Positions 1 to 7,736 of a stretch of DNA of 64,000 nt are shown here, piece by piece (positions within the stretch are counted from its first letter, which is position 1; each line of letters starts with the position of its first letter). The position numbers and the translations under genes are program-made. Source of the stretch: Pandoraea norimbergensis. Its GTDB lineage: Bacteria > Pseudomonadota > Gammaproteobacteria > Burkholderiales > Burkholderiaceae. The stretch lies in assembly GCF_001465545.3 (NCBI RefSeq), contig NZ_CP013480.3, positions 744,001-808,000 on the forward strand, in the 5' to 3' direction. A model generated the notes under the pieces. It was not told the DNA's origin. It searched no databases and saw nothing but the letters and a program-made list of their open reading frames with translations.

Positions 1-306
1 CCAGACAGGGCGCATCCACCGATACGCGACGATGGCGGGCAGCGCCAGTGTGGATACAGCGAGCGGCAGCAGGAACCGCGCCGTCAGCAAGTGCTCGTGA
101 AGCCATTCAGCGGGCAGATTGATCAGCAGGAGTGCTGCTGGCACAGCTAGCACGAGCAGGCACAACCACAGCAGGCGAGTGTAGGTGCGCACATAGAGAC
201 GCGACCAACTGGGGCGCCGGTCGGCCCGGGTGTCGGTCCACGAGCGCCGGAAGCGCTGCCACCGGAGCCGGCAGTAGCGGTAAGGCTGGAAATGATGGCC
301 ACGCAT
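1..306 (-). CDS. sensor histidine kinase, N-terminal part (cut by window start)
   Basis: Only the first 102 residues are inside the window; the frame stays open to base 1. The start ATG is at 304-306, and an in-frame stop lies just upstream of it, so no longer start is possible. The visible part has a basic N-terminus with the juxtamembrane string SRLYVRTYTRLLWL and two hydrophobic segments at about residues 44-63 and 77-96, separated by only a short loop. It lies directly downstream of, and in the same direction as, an OmpR-type response regulator, with a 120-bp gap. That layout is typical of RstB-like membrane kinases. The kinase domains are outside the window, so the call rests on context and the membrane topology. 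Another kind of inner-membrane protein is possible. Confidence 0.6.
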   Translation of the reverse strand, partial: MRGHHFQPYRYCRLRWQRFRRSWTDTRADRRPSWSRLYVRTYTRLLWLCLLVLAVPAALLLINLPAEWLHEHLLTARFLLPLAVSTLALPAIVAYRWMRPVW

Positions 307-426
307 GGTTTGTCCCGGCGAGGTGTTGCGTTATGTCTTCGAGGGTTGTCGAGCGTCTTCGGGCGTCTTACTGTGTCGTGTCGGACAACCCGGCGCCAGC
401 GCGCGGTTTCATACGTGCCGCACGAC

Positions 427-1131
427 TCAATCCCAATCCGACTTGTTGAGCTGATAGCCCTTGCCGCGCACGGTCAGAATGCGCTGGGGCGGCGTGGTGT
501 CGTCGCCCAGCTTGCGGCGCAGCTTGTAAATGCCACCGTCGACCGAGCGGTCGACCCCGTCGAATTCGACGCCGCGCAGTTGCCGCACCAGATCGTCCCG
601 CGTGACGACCTGCCCGGCAGAGCGCGCCAACGCCCACAGCAGATCGAACTCTGCCGAAGTCAGGTCGGGGGTGGTGCCGTTGGGCAGCGTCACCGTGCGG
701 TTGCCACGGTCGATCCTGAACTTGCCGAAGGTGATCGATTCCGGCTGCACTGCCGATGACGGCCGTTGCACGTTACGGCGCAGTTGCGCCTTGATGCGTG
801 CGAGCAGCACGCGTGGCTGCACTGGCTTGTGCACGTAATCGTCGGCACCCAGTTCCAGCCCGAGCACTTCGTCGAACTCCTCGTCGCGCGCGGTCACCAT
901 GATGACGATACCGTCGTAATGCTCGCGCGCTTCGCGGCACACCTGAAACCCGTCTTTACCGGGCAGGTTCACGTCGAGGATGACCAGATCGGGGCGGCGT
1001 TTGATGATCGCCTGCACCGCGCGGCCCCCGTCGAGCACGGTATCGACCTGATAACCATGCTTTTGCAGATACCCGGCGACCAGGGCTGAGAGGCGCGCGT
1101 CGTCTTCGACGAGAAGGATCCTGGTGGGCAT
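427..1131 (-). CDS. rstA: OmpR/RstA-family response regulator
   Basis: A 234-residue two-domain regulator. The receiver domain (about residues 4-115) carries the acidic pair at D11-D12, the phospho-acceptor D53 in ILDVNLPG, T80 and K102 (HKP). After a short linker comes an OmpR/PhoB winged-helix domain (about 135-230) ending in the typical TVRGKGYQL strand. Length and sequence resemble RstA. The gene reads towards the sensor kinase fragment at 1-306 and probably forms a two-component pair with it. The signal is unknown. Family assignment is firm; the symbol rstA is by resemblance only. Confidence 0.9.
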   Translation of the reverse strand: MPTRILLVEDDARLSALVAGYLQKHGYQVDTVLDGGRAVQAIIKRRPDLVILDVNLPGKDGFQVCREAREHYDGIVIMVTARDEEFDEVLGLELGADDYVHKPVQPRVLLARIKAQLRRNVQRPSSAVQPESITFGKFRIDRGNRTVTLPNGTTPDLTSAEFDLLWALARSAGQVVTRDDLVRQLRGVEFDGVDRSVDGGIYKLRRKLGDDTTPPQRILTVRGKGYQLNKSDWD

Positions 1132-1292
1132 TTTCGAGATGGCAACGAACGGGGGGAGAGAGGGCAGCTTCGGCCAGCAGTTTAGTGGCTTCTCGCGCGT
1201 TGCGACGGCGTGTCGACAAAACGCGACAATTCTCCATCAAACGCGACGGCGCAAATGCGCGCATCGCGCTAGCGATCCGGTAAATTTCCGCC

Positions 1293-1337
1293 TTGCATAA
1301 GTTGCACTATGCAACTATATTGTTGCGAAGCGCAACT
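1293..1337 (+). promoter_or_regulatory. promoter with two tandem inverted-repeat operators upstream of the MarR-GNAT gene
   Basis: A sigma-70-like promoter is visible: TTGCAT at 1293-1298, a 17-bp spacer, and TATATT at 1316-1321. A perfect inverted repeat AGTTGC-N5-GCAACT (1300-1316) fills the spacer. A second one, GTTGCG-N3-CGCAAC (1322-1336), covers the likely transcription start. Their centres are 21 bp apart, two helical turns, so two dimers could bind the same face. This arrangement fits autorepression by the MarR-type protein encoded just downstream at 1364. Confidence 0.7.
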
Positions 1338-1363
1338 AATGCAGCCAATCTGCCCCCCGTGCC

Positions 1364-2335
1364 ATGGATATCACCGACCTGAACGCTGGATCGCGAGACG
1401 CCACGATTCTCGAACTGCGGGAGTTTTCGCGCAAGCTGGTGCGCGAGCTTGGTTTCATGCGCACGACGCTGGCCGACAGCGATCTGGCCCCCTCGGCGGT
1501 CCATGCGGTCATTGAGATCGGCGCAAATCCGGGCGTGAGCGCGAAGGATCTGGGCGGACTGCTGCGGCTCGACAAGTCGAACACCAGCCGCCAGCTTGCC
1601 AAGCTGGAAGCCTGCGGTCTCGTCACCCGTGTGGCGTCGAAGGACGACGCCCGGACGTTCGCGTTGCAACTGACGCCAGCCGGGCAGGCGCTGCGCAAGC
1701 GAATCGACCAGTTTGCGACCGATCAGGTCTCCAACGCGCTGCGGCGTCTGGTGCCAGCCGATCAACAGGCGTTGATTCGTTCGCTGGCGCTGTATGCCGA
1801 TGCGCTGGCGGTCGACAACGTGGCGAAGTCTACGGGCATGCATGCCGAGGGGCCGTCGGTGAAGCAGGGCTACGTGCCCGGCTGCATCGGCGACATCGCG
1901 AGCCTGCACGCCCGGTTTTACGCGGAACACTGGGGCTTTGGCGCGTTCTTTGAGAAGCGGGTCGCCACGGAACTGGCGGAATTTGCCGGGGCGTTGCCTG
2001 TCGAGGGCAAGGCAATATGGCTTTGCGTCGAGCAAGGCCGCACGCTGGCGTCGCTCGCCATCGACGGCGATTTCACCACCGGCGTGGCGCATTTGCGATG
2101 GTTCATCGTCGACGATTCGCTGCGGGGTACGGGGATCGGACGGCAACTGATGTCGCAGGCCATGCCGTTCGTCGACGAGCGCTTTCGCGAGACTTATCTG
2201 TGGACGTTCAAGGGGCTGGACGCTGCGCGCCACCTCTACGAATCGTTCGGCTTCGAACTGGCCTCCGAATCGACGGGCGCGCAGTGGGGCACCGAGGTTA
2301 CCGAGCAGCGTTTCACGCGCTCGCGCAGTAAGTAA
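1364..2335 (+). CDS. MarR-family regulator fused to a GNAT acetyltransferase domain
   Basis: A 323-residue fusion. Residues about 10-150 form a MarR winged helix; the recognition region is LSAKDLGG-like followed by KSNTSRQLAKLEACGLV and the wing with DDARTF. Residues about 160-320 resemble a GNAT N-acetyltransferase, with the acetyl-CoA loop RGTGIGRQLM and a C-terminal YESFGFEL strand. This two-domain architecture is a known family annotated as bifunctional HTH regulator/N-acetyltransferase. Substrate and target genes are unknown. The ATG at 1364 has no strong ribosome site. Upstream inverted repeats overlap a promoter and suggest self-control. Confidence 0.88.
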   Translation: MDITDLNAGSRDATILELREFSRKLVRELGFMRTTLADSDLAPSAVHAVIEIGANPGVSAKDLGGLLRLDKSNTSRQLAKLEACGLVTRVASKDDARTFALQLTPAGQALRKRIDQFATDQVSNALRRLVPADQQALIRSLALYADALAVDNVAKSTGMHAEGPSVKQGYVPGCIGDIASLHARFYAEHWGFGAFFEKRVATELAEFAGALPVEGKAIWLCVEQGRTLASLAIDGDFTTGVAHLRWFIVDDSLRGTGIGRQLMSQAMPFVDERFRETYLWTFKGLDAARHLYESFGFELASESTGAQWGTEVTEQRFTRSRSK

Positions 2336-2356
2336 GATCCGTCGCGCCCCAAGTGC

Positions 2357-3298
2357 TTATGGCGTCAAGTGCTCGGCAAACGTCTTCAGATACTTCATGC
2401 CCGTATCGCACATGATGGTGACGACGGTCGCGCCGGGGCCGAGCCGCTCCGCAAGGCGTAGTGCTGCCGTCACATTCGCACCCGTGGACGTGCCACAAAA
2501 CAGCCCCTCCTCGGCGGCCAGTCGAAACGCCATCGCTTTCGCTTCGTCGGTCGTGACGCGCTCGATGTCGTTGGCGATATCGTCGCGCCAGAGCGGCACC
2601 ACATAGCCCGCACCAATACCGTCGATCTTGTGCGCACCAGACGGGCCACCCGACAACACCGCCGACTCTGCCGGTTCTACCGCCACCATGCGAATGTTCG
2701 CGTCGCGCTGACGTAGCGCTTGGGCGATACCGCGCAACGACGCGGCGGTGCCCACACTCTGCACGAAGCCATCGATACGGCCACCGGTCTGCGTCCAGAT
2801 TTCGTCGGCCATCAGCGTGTACGCGTGCAACTGATCGGTGTTCTCCATCTGCGCCGTGAGATAGGCGCCCGTTTCGTCTGCGATGCGATGGGCTTCACGA
2901 ATCATGTCCTTCGTCAGCCGTGCCGTCTGCTTGCCGTTGTCGCTCGGAATCAGCGTGAGCCTGGCACCGAGCAACCGCATGTGGTCGAGTTTTTCCTTGG
3001 AAAACGCGTCGGACGTCACGATATGCAGCGGGTGTTTCTTCACCGCACAGATGAGCGCGAGCGAGACGCCCGTGCTGCCGCCGGTGTACTCCACGACGGC
3101 ACCGCCGGGCGGCAGGCGTCCATCGGACTCGGGGGCTTCGATCATCGCCAGCGCCATGCGGTCTTTCATGCTGCCGGTCGGGTTCTGCGTTTCGAGTTTC
3201 AGCAGGATGCGTGCGCCGTTGGCGGGCACAACATGCCGAAGCGGCAACAACGGGGTGTTGCCGATGGTGTCGAGGATGGATGTCGGGGAAGCATTCAT
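2357..3298 (-). CDS. cysteine synthase-family PLP enzyme
   Basis: A 313-residue fold-type II PLP enzyme of the CysK/CysM/cystathionine beta-synthase family. Near the N-terminus it has the PLP lysine K45 in NPTGSMKDR. The substrate loop TGGSTG is at residues 72-77, and a phosphate-binding loop GTSTGAN lies in the C-terminal third. Enzymes of this family perform beta-replacement or beta-elimination on O-acetylserine, cysteine or related amino acids in the cytoplasm. The sequence alone does not say whether this is a true cysteine synthase or a paralogue for another amino acid. It is divergent from the GlxA-type regulator at 3429, which is a plausible controller. Confidence 0.85.
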   Translation of the reverse strand: MNASPTSILDTIGNTPLLPLRHVVPANGARILLKLETQNPTGSMKDRMALAMIEAPESDGRLPPGGAVVEYTGGSTGVSLALICAVKKHPLHIVTSDAFSKEKLDHMRLLGARLTLIPSDNGKQTARLTKDMIREAHRIADETGAYLTAQMENTDQLHAYTLMADEIWTQTGGRIDGFVQSVGTAASLRGIAQALRQRDANIRMVAVEPAESAVLSGGPSGAHKIDGIGAGYVVPLWRDDIANDIERVTTDEAKAMAFRLAAEEGLFCGTSTGANVTAALRLAERLGPGATVVTIMCDTGMKYLKTFAEHLTP

Positions 3299-3401
3299 AA
3301 AGGGCGCTCGCTAGTCTCGTGTCGTGTCTTTCATGGGCGGCCAGCAAGGGCTGCGTCACAACAAAGTCTAGACCCGGACGGCAGCGCAAACTATAGTCGG
3401 G

Positions 3402-3422
3402 AATGACATTATTCGAGTCATT
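3402..3422. promoter_or_regulatory. inverted repeat in the divergent CysK-like/GlxA-type promoter region
   Basis: AATGAC (3402-3407) and GTCATT (3417-3422) form a perfect 6-bp inverted repeat with an AT-rich 9-bp spacer. It ends six bases before the start codon of the GlxA-type regulator and lies in the only intergenic space shared with the CysK-like gene. This is a candidate binding site for the adjacent regulator, but no experimentally known motif is matched. Confidence 0.35.
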
Positions 3423-3428
3423 TACGAC

Positions 3429-4394
3429 ATGAAGCTCGCCATTCTTGCCCTTGACGGCGTATTCGACACGGGGCTGACGGTATTGATGGATACGTTCTCC
3501 ACCGCGAACGAACTCGCGGCCATGCAGGGTTTTCCGACGCCACCGTTCGACGTCCATGTCGTGGGCGTGCGCAGAAGCATTCGCACGGCACTGGGGTTCT
3601 CGTTGTCAGTGGCGTCGGCGAACGCCCTGCATCACGCGGACTGGGTCGTCGTGCCGGCGCTCAACACCAAGCAACCCGACCCGCTGGCCGAAGCGTTGGT
3701 GCGCGCCGATGTGCGTGATGCTATCGGACATATCCGGCGCTGGCACGATGTGGGGAGTAGCGGCATCGCCGCCGCGTGTATCGGCACGTTCCTGCTCGCG
3801 GAGACCGGTCTGCTGAATCAACGCACGGCGACGACAACGTGGTCGTTGGCACCGTTTTTCCGGCAGCGCTATCCGGCGGTCGATCTCGACGATTCGAGAA
3901 TGCTGGTGGCGTCCGACCGGATCGTGACGGCGGGCGCGATGATGGGGCACCTCGATCTGGCACTCTGGCTGGTGCGACAGGCGAGCCCCGAGTTGGCGGC
4001 GCTGGTGGCGCGTCTGATGCTGATTGACACGCGCTCGTCGCAGGCCAGATACGTGATTCCCGATTTTTTGGCCAATGCCGACCCGCTAATTGCGAAGTTC
4101 GAGCGCTGGGCGCGCGAGCATCTCTCAGCGGGTTTTTCGCTTCAGGACGCGGCCCGTGCGCTGGCCGTCGGACCGCGGACGTTGCAGCGCCGTACCGAGG
4201 CGGTACTCGGTAAGTCGCCGCTGGCGTTCTTTCAGGATTTGCGTATCGAACGCGCTCAGCATCTCGTCTCCACCGGCTGCGATCTCGAGACGATCGCGAC
4301 TGAAGTGGGCTATGCCGACTCGGCGACGTTGCGCACGTTGCTGCGTCGCAAGCTGGGACGTGGTGTGCGCGAACTTCGCGCGGAAATGCGTTGA
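3429..4394 (+). CDS. GlxA-family regulator (DJ-1/PfpI-like domain plus AraC HTH)
   Basis: A 321-residue regulator. Residues about 3-175 form a DJ-1/PfpI class I amidotransferase-like domain with a cysteine at the nucleophile-elbow position (C117 in AACIGTFLLAETGLL). Residues about 210-320 form the double AraC helix-turn-helix (SLQDAARALAVGPRTLQRRT, then DLETIATEVGYADSATLRTLL). GlxA-type regulators usually use the first domain as a sensor rather than an enzyme and activate neighbouring catabolic genes. The divergent CysK-like gene at 2357-3298 is the obvious candidate target. The start ATG at 3429 directly follows an inverted repeat. Confidence 0.9.
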   Translation: MKLAILALDGVFDTGLTVLMDTFSTANELAAMQGFPTPPFDVHVVGVRRSIRTALGFSLSVASANALHHADWVVVPALNTKQPDPLAEALVRADVRDAIGHIRRWHDVGSSGIAAACIGTFLLAETGLLNQRTATTTWSLAPFFRQRYPAVDLDDSRMLVASDRIVTAGAMMGHLDLALWLVRQASPELAALVARLMLIDTRSSQARYVIPDFLANADPLIAKFERWAREHLSAGFSLQDAARALAVGPRTLQRRTEAVLGKSPLAFFQDLRIERAQHLVSTGCDLETIATEVGYADSATLRTLLRRKLGRGVRELRAEMR

Positions 4395-4420
4395 TGTAAT
4401 GAAAGCGTTATGGCGAGAGC

Positions 4421-4894
4421 TCAGCCGCTCAGTCCGTCCATCGGCACTTCCAGACCGACCTTCACGTTGCTCATGGACACGAGCGTCTTGAAGCGTTTCA
4501 CGTTGTTGGTCTCGAAGAAGAGCGCACGCGTGAGTTCGGTGTACTGCGCCATGTCCTGCACGACCATGATGACCACGAAGTCGCACTCGCCGGCCACGTA
4601 GTAGCACTGCTGCACCTGCGGGCACGCGAGAAAGCTGCGCCGCATGGCATCGAGCAGGTCGAGCCGCTCGTTCTCGACTTCGATCTCGGTGATGATCGTG
4701 AGCGGATAGCCCACGCGCGCCGGGTCGATCAACGACACGGTCTTTCGCGTCACGCCCTCGTCGGCGAGCTTCTTCAATCGGCGATTGACGGCGGCGGACG
4801 ACAGATTCACTTGTGCGCCGAGGGCATGCTGCGGCGTCGTCGCGTCTTGCTGAATCGCGGCGAGCAGGGCGATGTCGTAGCTGTCGAGGGGCAT
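4421..4894 (-). CDS. Lrp/AsnC-family transcriptional regulator
   Basis: A 157-residue protein of typical Lrp length. The N-terminal helix-turn-helix is at about residues 22-43 (TPQHALGAQVNLSSAAVNRR), followed by a RAM/AsnC ligand-binding domain (about 65-150; CYYVAGECDFVVIM is characteristic). I chose the ATG at 4892-4894 over a TTG three codons upstream; neither has a clear ribosome site. It is divergent from the hydrolase/diaminopropionate ammonia-lyase operon at 5065. A near-consensus Lrp box sits between them, so it most likely senses an amino acid and controls that operon and itself. Confidence 0.93.
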   Translation of the reverse strand: MPLDSYDIALLAAIQQDATTPQHALGAQVNLSSAAVNRRLKKLADEGVTRKTVSLIDPARVGYPLTIITEIEVENERLDLLDAMRRSFLACPQVQQCYYVAGECDFVVIMVVQDMAQYTELTRALFFETNNVKRFKTLVSMSNVKVGLEVPMDGLSG

Positions 4895-4951
4895 GGTGCG
4901 CAATAAAAATTCGATTGGATACGCAAAAACGCGCGAATCGTACGCGTGGTC

Positions 4952-4966
4952 CGGAATATTATTCAG
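4952..4966. promoter_or_regulatory. Lrp-type box between the Lrp regulator and the diaminopropionate operon
   Basis: The 15 bases CGGAATATTATTCAG match 13 of 15 positions of the E. coli Lrp consensus YAGHAWATTWTDCTR. They contain a perfect 11-bp palindrome GAATA-T-TATTC (4954-4964). The site lies 57 bp upstream of the Lrp-family start codon and about 100 bp upstream of the hydrolase start. Its position supports local control by the adjacent regulator. Confidence 0.6.
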
Positions 4967-5064
4967 GGCATCCGATGATACTCCGCCAGCGGTAACTCGC
5001 CACCTGCACAGGGCGCGTTATCGCGGTGCTCACGTCACACGCAGGACCACACCACCACCGTCTC

Positions 5065-6372
5065 ATGTCCGACAACGAACGCACTTCCTTCACCGATTCC
5101 GCGACCTCCCTGATTTCCCCACTCCGTCTTAACGGGCCGGTGTTGCTGCAACAACTGCGCGCACTGGGTGAGATCGGTGCCGATCCCGTCAACGGCGGCC
5201 GCACCCGTGTGGCGCTCACCGACGCCGAGAAGGCGGGCCGCGATCAGGTCGTCGCGTGGATGCGCGAGCTCGATCTCGACATTCAGGTCGACCGCATCGG
5301 CAACATCTTCGGCACGTTGCCGTCCGAAGCGACAGATGCCGAGGGCAAGGCGCTGCGCCCGCTCATGATGGGCTCGCATATCGACACGGTCGTCAATGCC
5401 GGTGCGCTCGACGGCTGCTACGGTGTGCTCGGCGGACTGGCCGTCGTCCGGGCGTTCCGCGAGGCGGGCATTGTGCCGTCGCGTCCCATCACGGTGGTGG
5501 CGTTCACCAATGAGGAAGGCGCGCGTTTCCACCCCGACATGATGGGTTCGCTCGTTCACGCGGGCGGGTTCTCGCTCGACGAAGCGCTGGACGCGATTGG
5601 CACCGATGGCGCGAGGCTGGGCGACGAGTTGGCGCGCATCGGCTACGCCGGTGACATGGCACCGGGCACGCTGGTGCCGCATGAATATCTCGAACTTCAC
5701 ATCGAGCAGGGCCCGATTCTGGAAGCGGAAGGTCTGGCCATCGGCGTGGTGGAAAACCTGCAAGGCATCTCGTGGCAGCAGATCACCATTGACGGTAATG
5801 CCAATCACGCGGGTACGACGCCCACGCATCTGCGGCACGACGCCGGGTACGTGGCAGCAGCCGTGGTGACGGAATTGCGCCGCATCGCACGCGACTCGGG
5901 CACGACGCTTGCCACGGTCGGCACGATGCAATTGTCGCCGGGCGTGATCAATGTGATCTCGCGCAAGGCCGTGTTCACGGTGGATATGCGAGACCCTGAC
6001 GAGCAGCGTCTGGCCGCAGGCGAGGCGCGGCTGGCCGAGTTCCTGACGCAGATCGCTCAGGAGGAAGGTGTGCGTGTCACGACGGAGCGTTTCGCGCGCT
6101 TCTCGCCTGTCGTGTTCGACGCGGCACTCGCGGATGTCATCGCCGCCTGCACCGAGAAGCGGGGCCTGTCGTACAGGCGGATGACCTCGGGCGCGGGTCA
6201 CGACGCGCAGATGATTTCGCGCATCGCCCCCGCCGCGATGATCTTCGTGCCCAGCCGCGGCGGCATCAGCCACAACCCGCGCGAGCATACCGACGACGCA
6301 CAACTGGTCAGCGGGGCCGAGGTGCTGCTCGACGTGGTCGCGCAACGGCTGGGTGTCTTGTCGCTCGGTTGA
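5065..6372 (+). CDS. Zn-dependent hydrolase, hydantoinase/carbamoylase family (M20)
   Basis: A 435-residue M20-type amidohydrolase of the N-carbamoyl-L-amino acid hydrolase / allantoate amidohydrolase subgroup. Metal-binding positions are visible: H105 in GSHIDTV, D116 in LDGCYG, E151 in NEEG, H212 in ELHIEQG and the C-terminal histidine in ISHNPREHT. Such enzymes cleave N-carbamoyl or other N-acyl groups from amino acids in the cytoplasm. The start is placed at ATG 5065; a GTG at 5026 would add 13 poorly conserved residues. It leads the operon with diaminopropionate ammonia-lyase (62-bp gap), which suggests that it releases diaminopropionate or a similar amino acid from a conjugate. The exact substrate is not determinable. 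Confidence 0.9.
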   Translation: MSDNERTSFTDSATSLISPLRLNGPVLLQQLRALGEIGADPVNGGRTRVALTDAEKAGRDQVVAWMRELDLDIQVDRIGNIFGTLPSEATDAEGKALRPLMMGSHIDTVVNAGALDGCYGVLGGLAVVRAFREAGIVPSRPITVVAFTNEEGARFHPDMMGSLVHAGGFSLDEALDAIGTDGARLGDELARIGYAGDMAPGTLVPHEYLELHIEQGPILEAEGLAIGVVENLQGISWQQITIDGNANHAGTTPTHLRHDAGYVAAAVVTELRRIARDSGTTLATVGTMQLSPGVINVISRKAVFTVDMRDPDEQRLAAGEARLAEFLTQIAQEEGVRVTTERFARFSPVVFDAALADVIAACTEKRGLSYRRMTSGAGHDAQMISRIAPAAMIFVPSRGGISHNPREHTDDAQLVSGAEVLLDVVAQRLGVLSLG

Positions 6373-6433
6373 GCGAGCGTCGCACCAAGGCTTTGCATCG
6401 CTGCCCCCACTATTGAAATTCCGGAGTCCCCCC

Positions 6434-7669
6434 ATGCTTTACGTGAATCCTCGGGCGTCGCGCTCGTCGTATCCCGCCGAACTTCAGACCATCATGAGCA
6501 TCGCCCGTGCGAGCCAAAGCCGCGAATGGCTCATGCAATGGGACGGTCTGCACGCGGGCAGCACACCGTTGCGCGAATTGCCCGATCTTGCGTCGTCGCT
6601 GGGCGTGCAAAGCGTGCGGGTGAAGGATGAAGCGTTGCGCTCGGCGCTTGGGAGCTTTAAAGCGCTGGGTGCGCCGATTGCCCTCGTGCGATTGATTCTG
6701 CGGACCTTCGAGAGCAAGGGCTTCACGGCGGCGACCTTGTTTGCCGGTGCGCATCGCGAGGCGCTTGCGGGCTTCACGGCGATCAGCGCGACCGATGGGA
6801 ATCACGGCCGGGCCTTGGCGGCTGCGGCCAAGCGTGTCGGTTGCCGTTGCGTGATCGTGCTGCATGCGCACGTGAGCGATGAGCGCGAGCAAGCAATTGC
6901 TGCCTATGGTGCGCAGATCGTGCGCATCGCGGGCAACTACGATGCGTCGGTGACCGAGGCGGCGGCGCTCGCACAGCGCAATGGCTGGCACGTGGTTTCG
7001 GACACGTCTTACGACGGCTACGACGAGATCCCACGTGATGTGATGCAAGGCTATGGCACCATCGCTGCTGAGGTTGTCGAGACGCTGGGGCGTGAAAATT
7101 CGCAGCATGCGGATGAAGTGCCGCCAGTCACGCATGTCTTTCTTCAAGGCGGTGTGGGTGGTCTGGCAGCAGGGGTTGCCAGCTACTTATGGGAGCAGTG
7201 GGGCGCAAATCGTCCGACGTTTGTGGTGGTTGAACCGGAGCAGGCCGATTGTCTGTATCAAAGCGCGATGGCGGGGCGAGCGGCGCAGGCGACGGGCACC
7301 GTCGATTCGGTGATGGCGGGGTTAGCCTGTGGTGAGACGTCGCCGCTGGCGTGGCGTTTTCTGCAACCGTGCGTCGATGCGTTCATGACGGTGACCGATG
7401 CGCAGGCCGTTGATGCGATGCAGCGTCTTGCGCAGGGCAGCGCAAACGATGTGCCGTTTGTTGCCGGTGAGTCGGGCGTGGCAGGGCTGGCCGGGTTGAT
7501 GGCGGCGGCAGCGTCACCGGCGTGGGCGTCGGCGATCGGGCTGAATGATGCTTCGCGAGTGTTGCTGATCAACACTGAGGGTGCTACGGCACCGTCGGTC
7601 TATGCAGAACTGGTGGGCGAGACGGCGGACGAGGTGTTGACGCGTCAGCGCGCGTGGTTGTCGCGCTAA
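6434..7669 (+). CDS. dpaL: diaminopropionate ammonia-lyase
   Basis: A 411-residue fold-type II PLP enzyme that matches diaminopropionate ammonia-lyase (YgeX/DpaL), which converts 2,3-diaminopropionate to pyruvate and two ammonia. Visible features are the PLP lysine K76 in LGSFKALGA, the TDGNHGRALA motif typical of the family near residue 120, and the SYDGYDEIP and VFLQGGVGGLA motifs. The ATG at 6434 has a GGAG ribosome site 8 bases upstream. It is the second gene of the operon, between the carbamoylase-like hydrolase and the M20 amidohydrolase. That arrangement recalls the E. coli ygeW-ygeX-ygeY neighbourhood. The sequence fits the family well over its whole length. Confidence 0.92.
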   Translation: MLYVNPRASRSSYPAELQTIMSIARASQSREWLMQWDGLHAGSTPLRELPDLASSLGVQSVRVKDEALRSALGSFKALGAPIALVRLILRTFESKGFTAATLFAGAHREALAGFTAISATDGNHGRALAAAAKRVGCRCVIVLHAHVSDEREQAIAAYGAQIVRIAGNYDASVTEAAALAQRNGWHVVSDTSYDGYDEIPRDVMQGYGTIAAEVVETLGRENSQHADEVPPVTHVFLQGGVGGLAAGVASYLWEQWGANRPTFVVVEPEQADCLYQSAMAGRAAQATGTVDSVMAGLACGETSPLAWRFLQPCVDAFMTVTDAQAVDAMQRLAQGSANDVPFVAGESGVAGLAGLMAAAASPAWASAIGLNDASRVLLINTEGATAPSVYAELVGETADEVLTRQRAWLSR

Positions 7670-7736
7670 ATCGCCGCTTTCACCGCTAACCGCGACCGCA
7701 TCAGCACCCGCACTTTGACATTGTGAGAGACCGAAG

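Noticed and set aside
5035..6435. 466-codon open frame on the - strand
   Set aside because: It is antisense to the carbamoylase-family hydrolase. No recognisable protein and no ribosome site.
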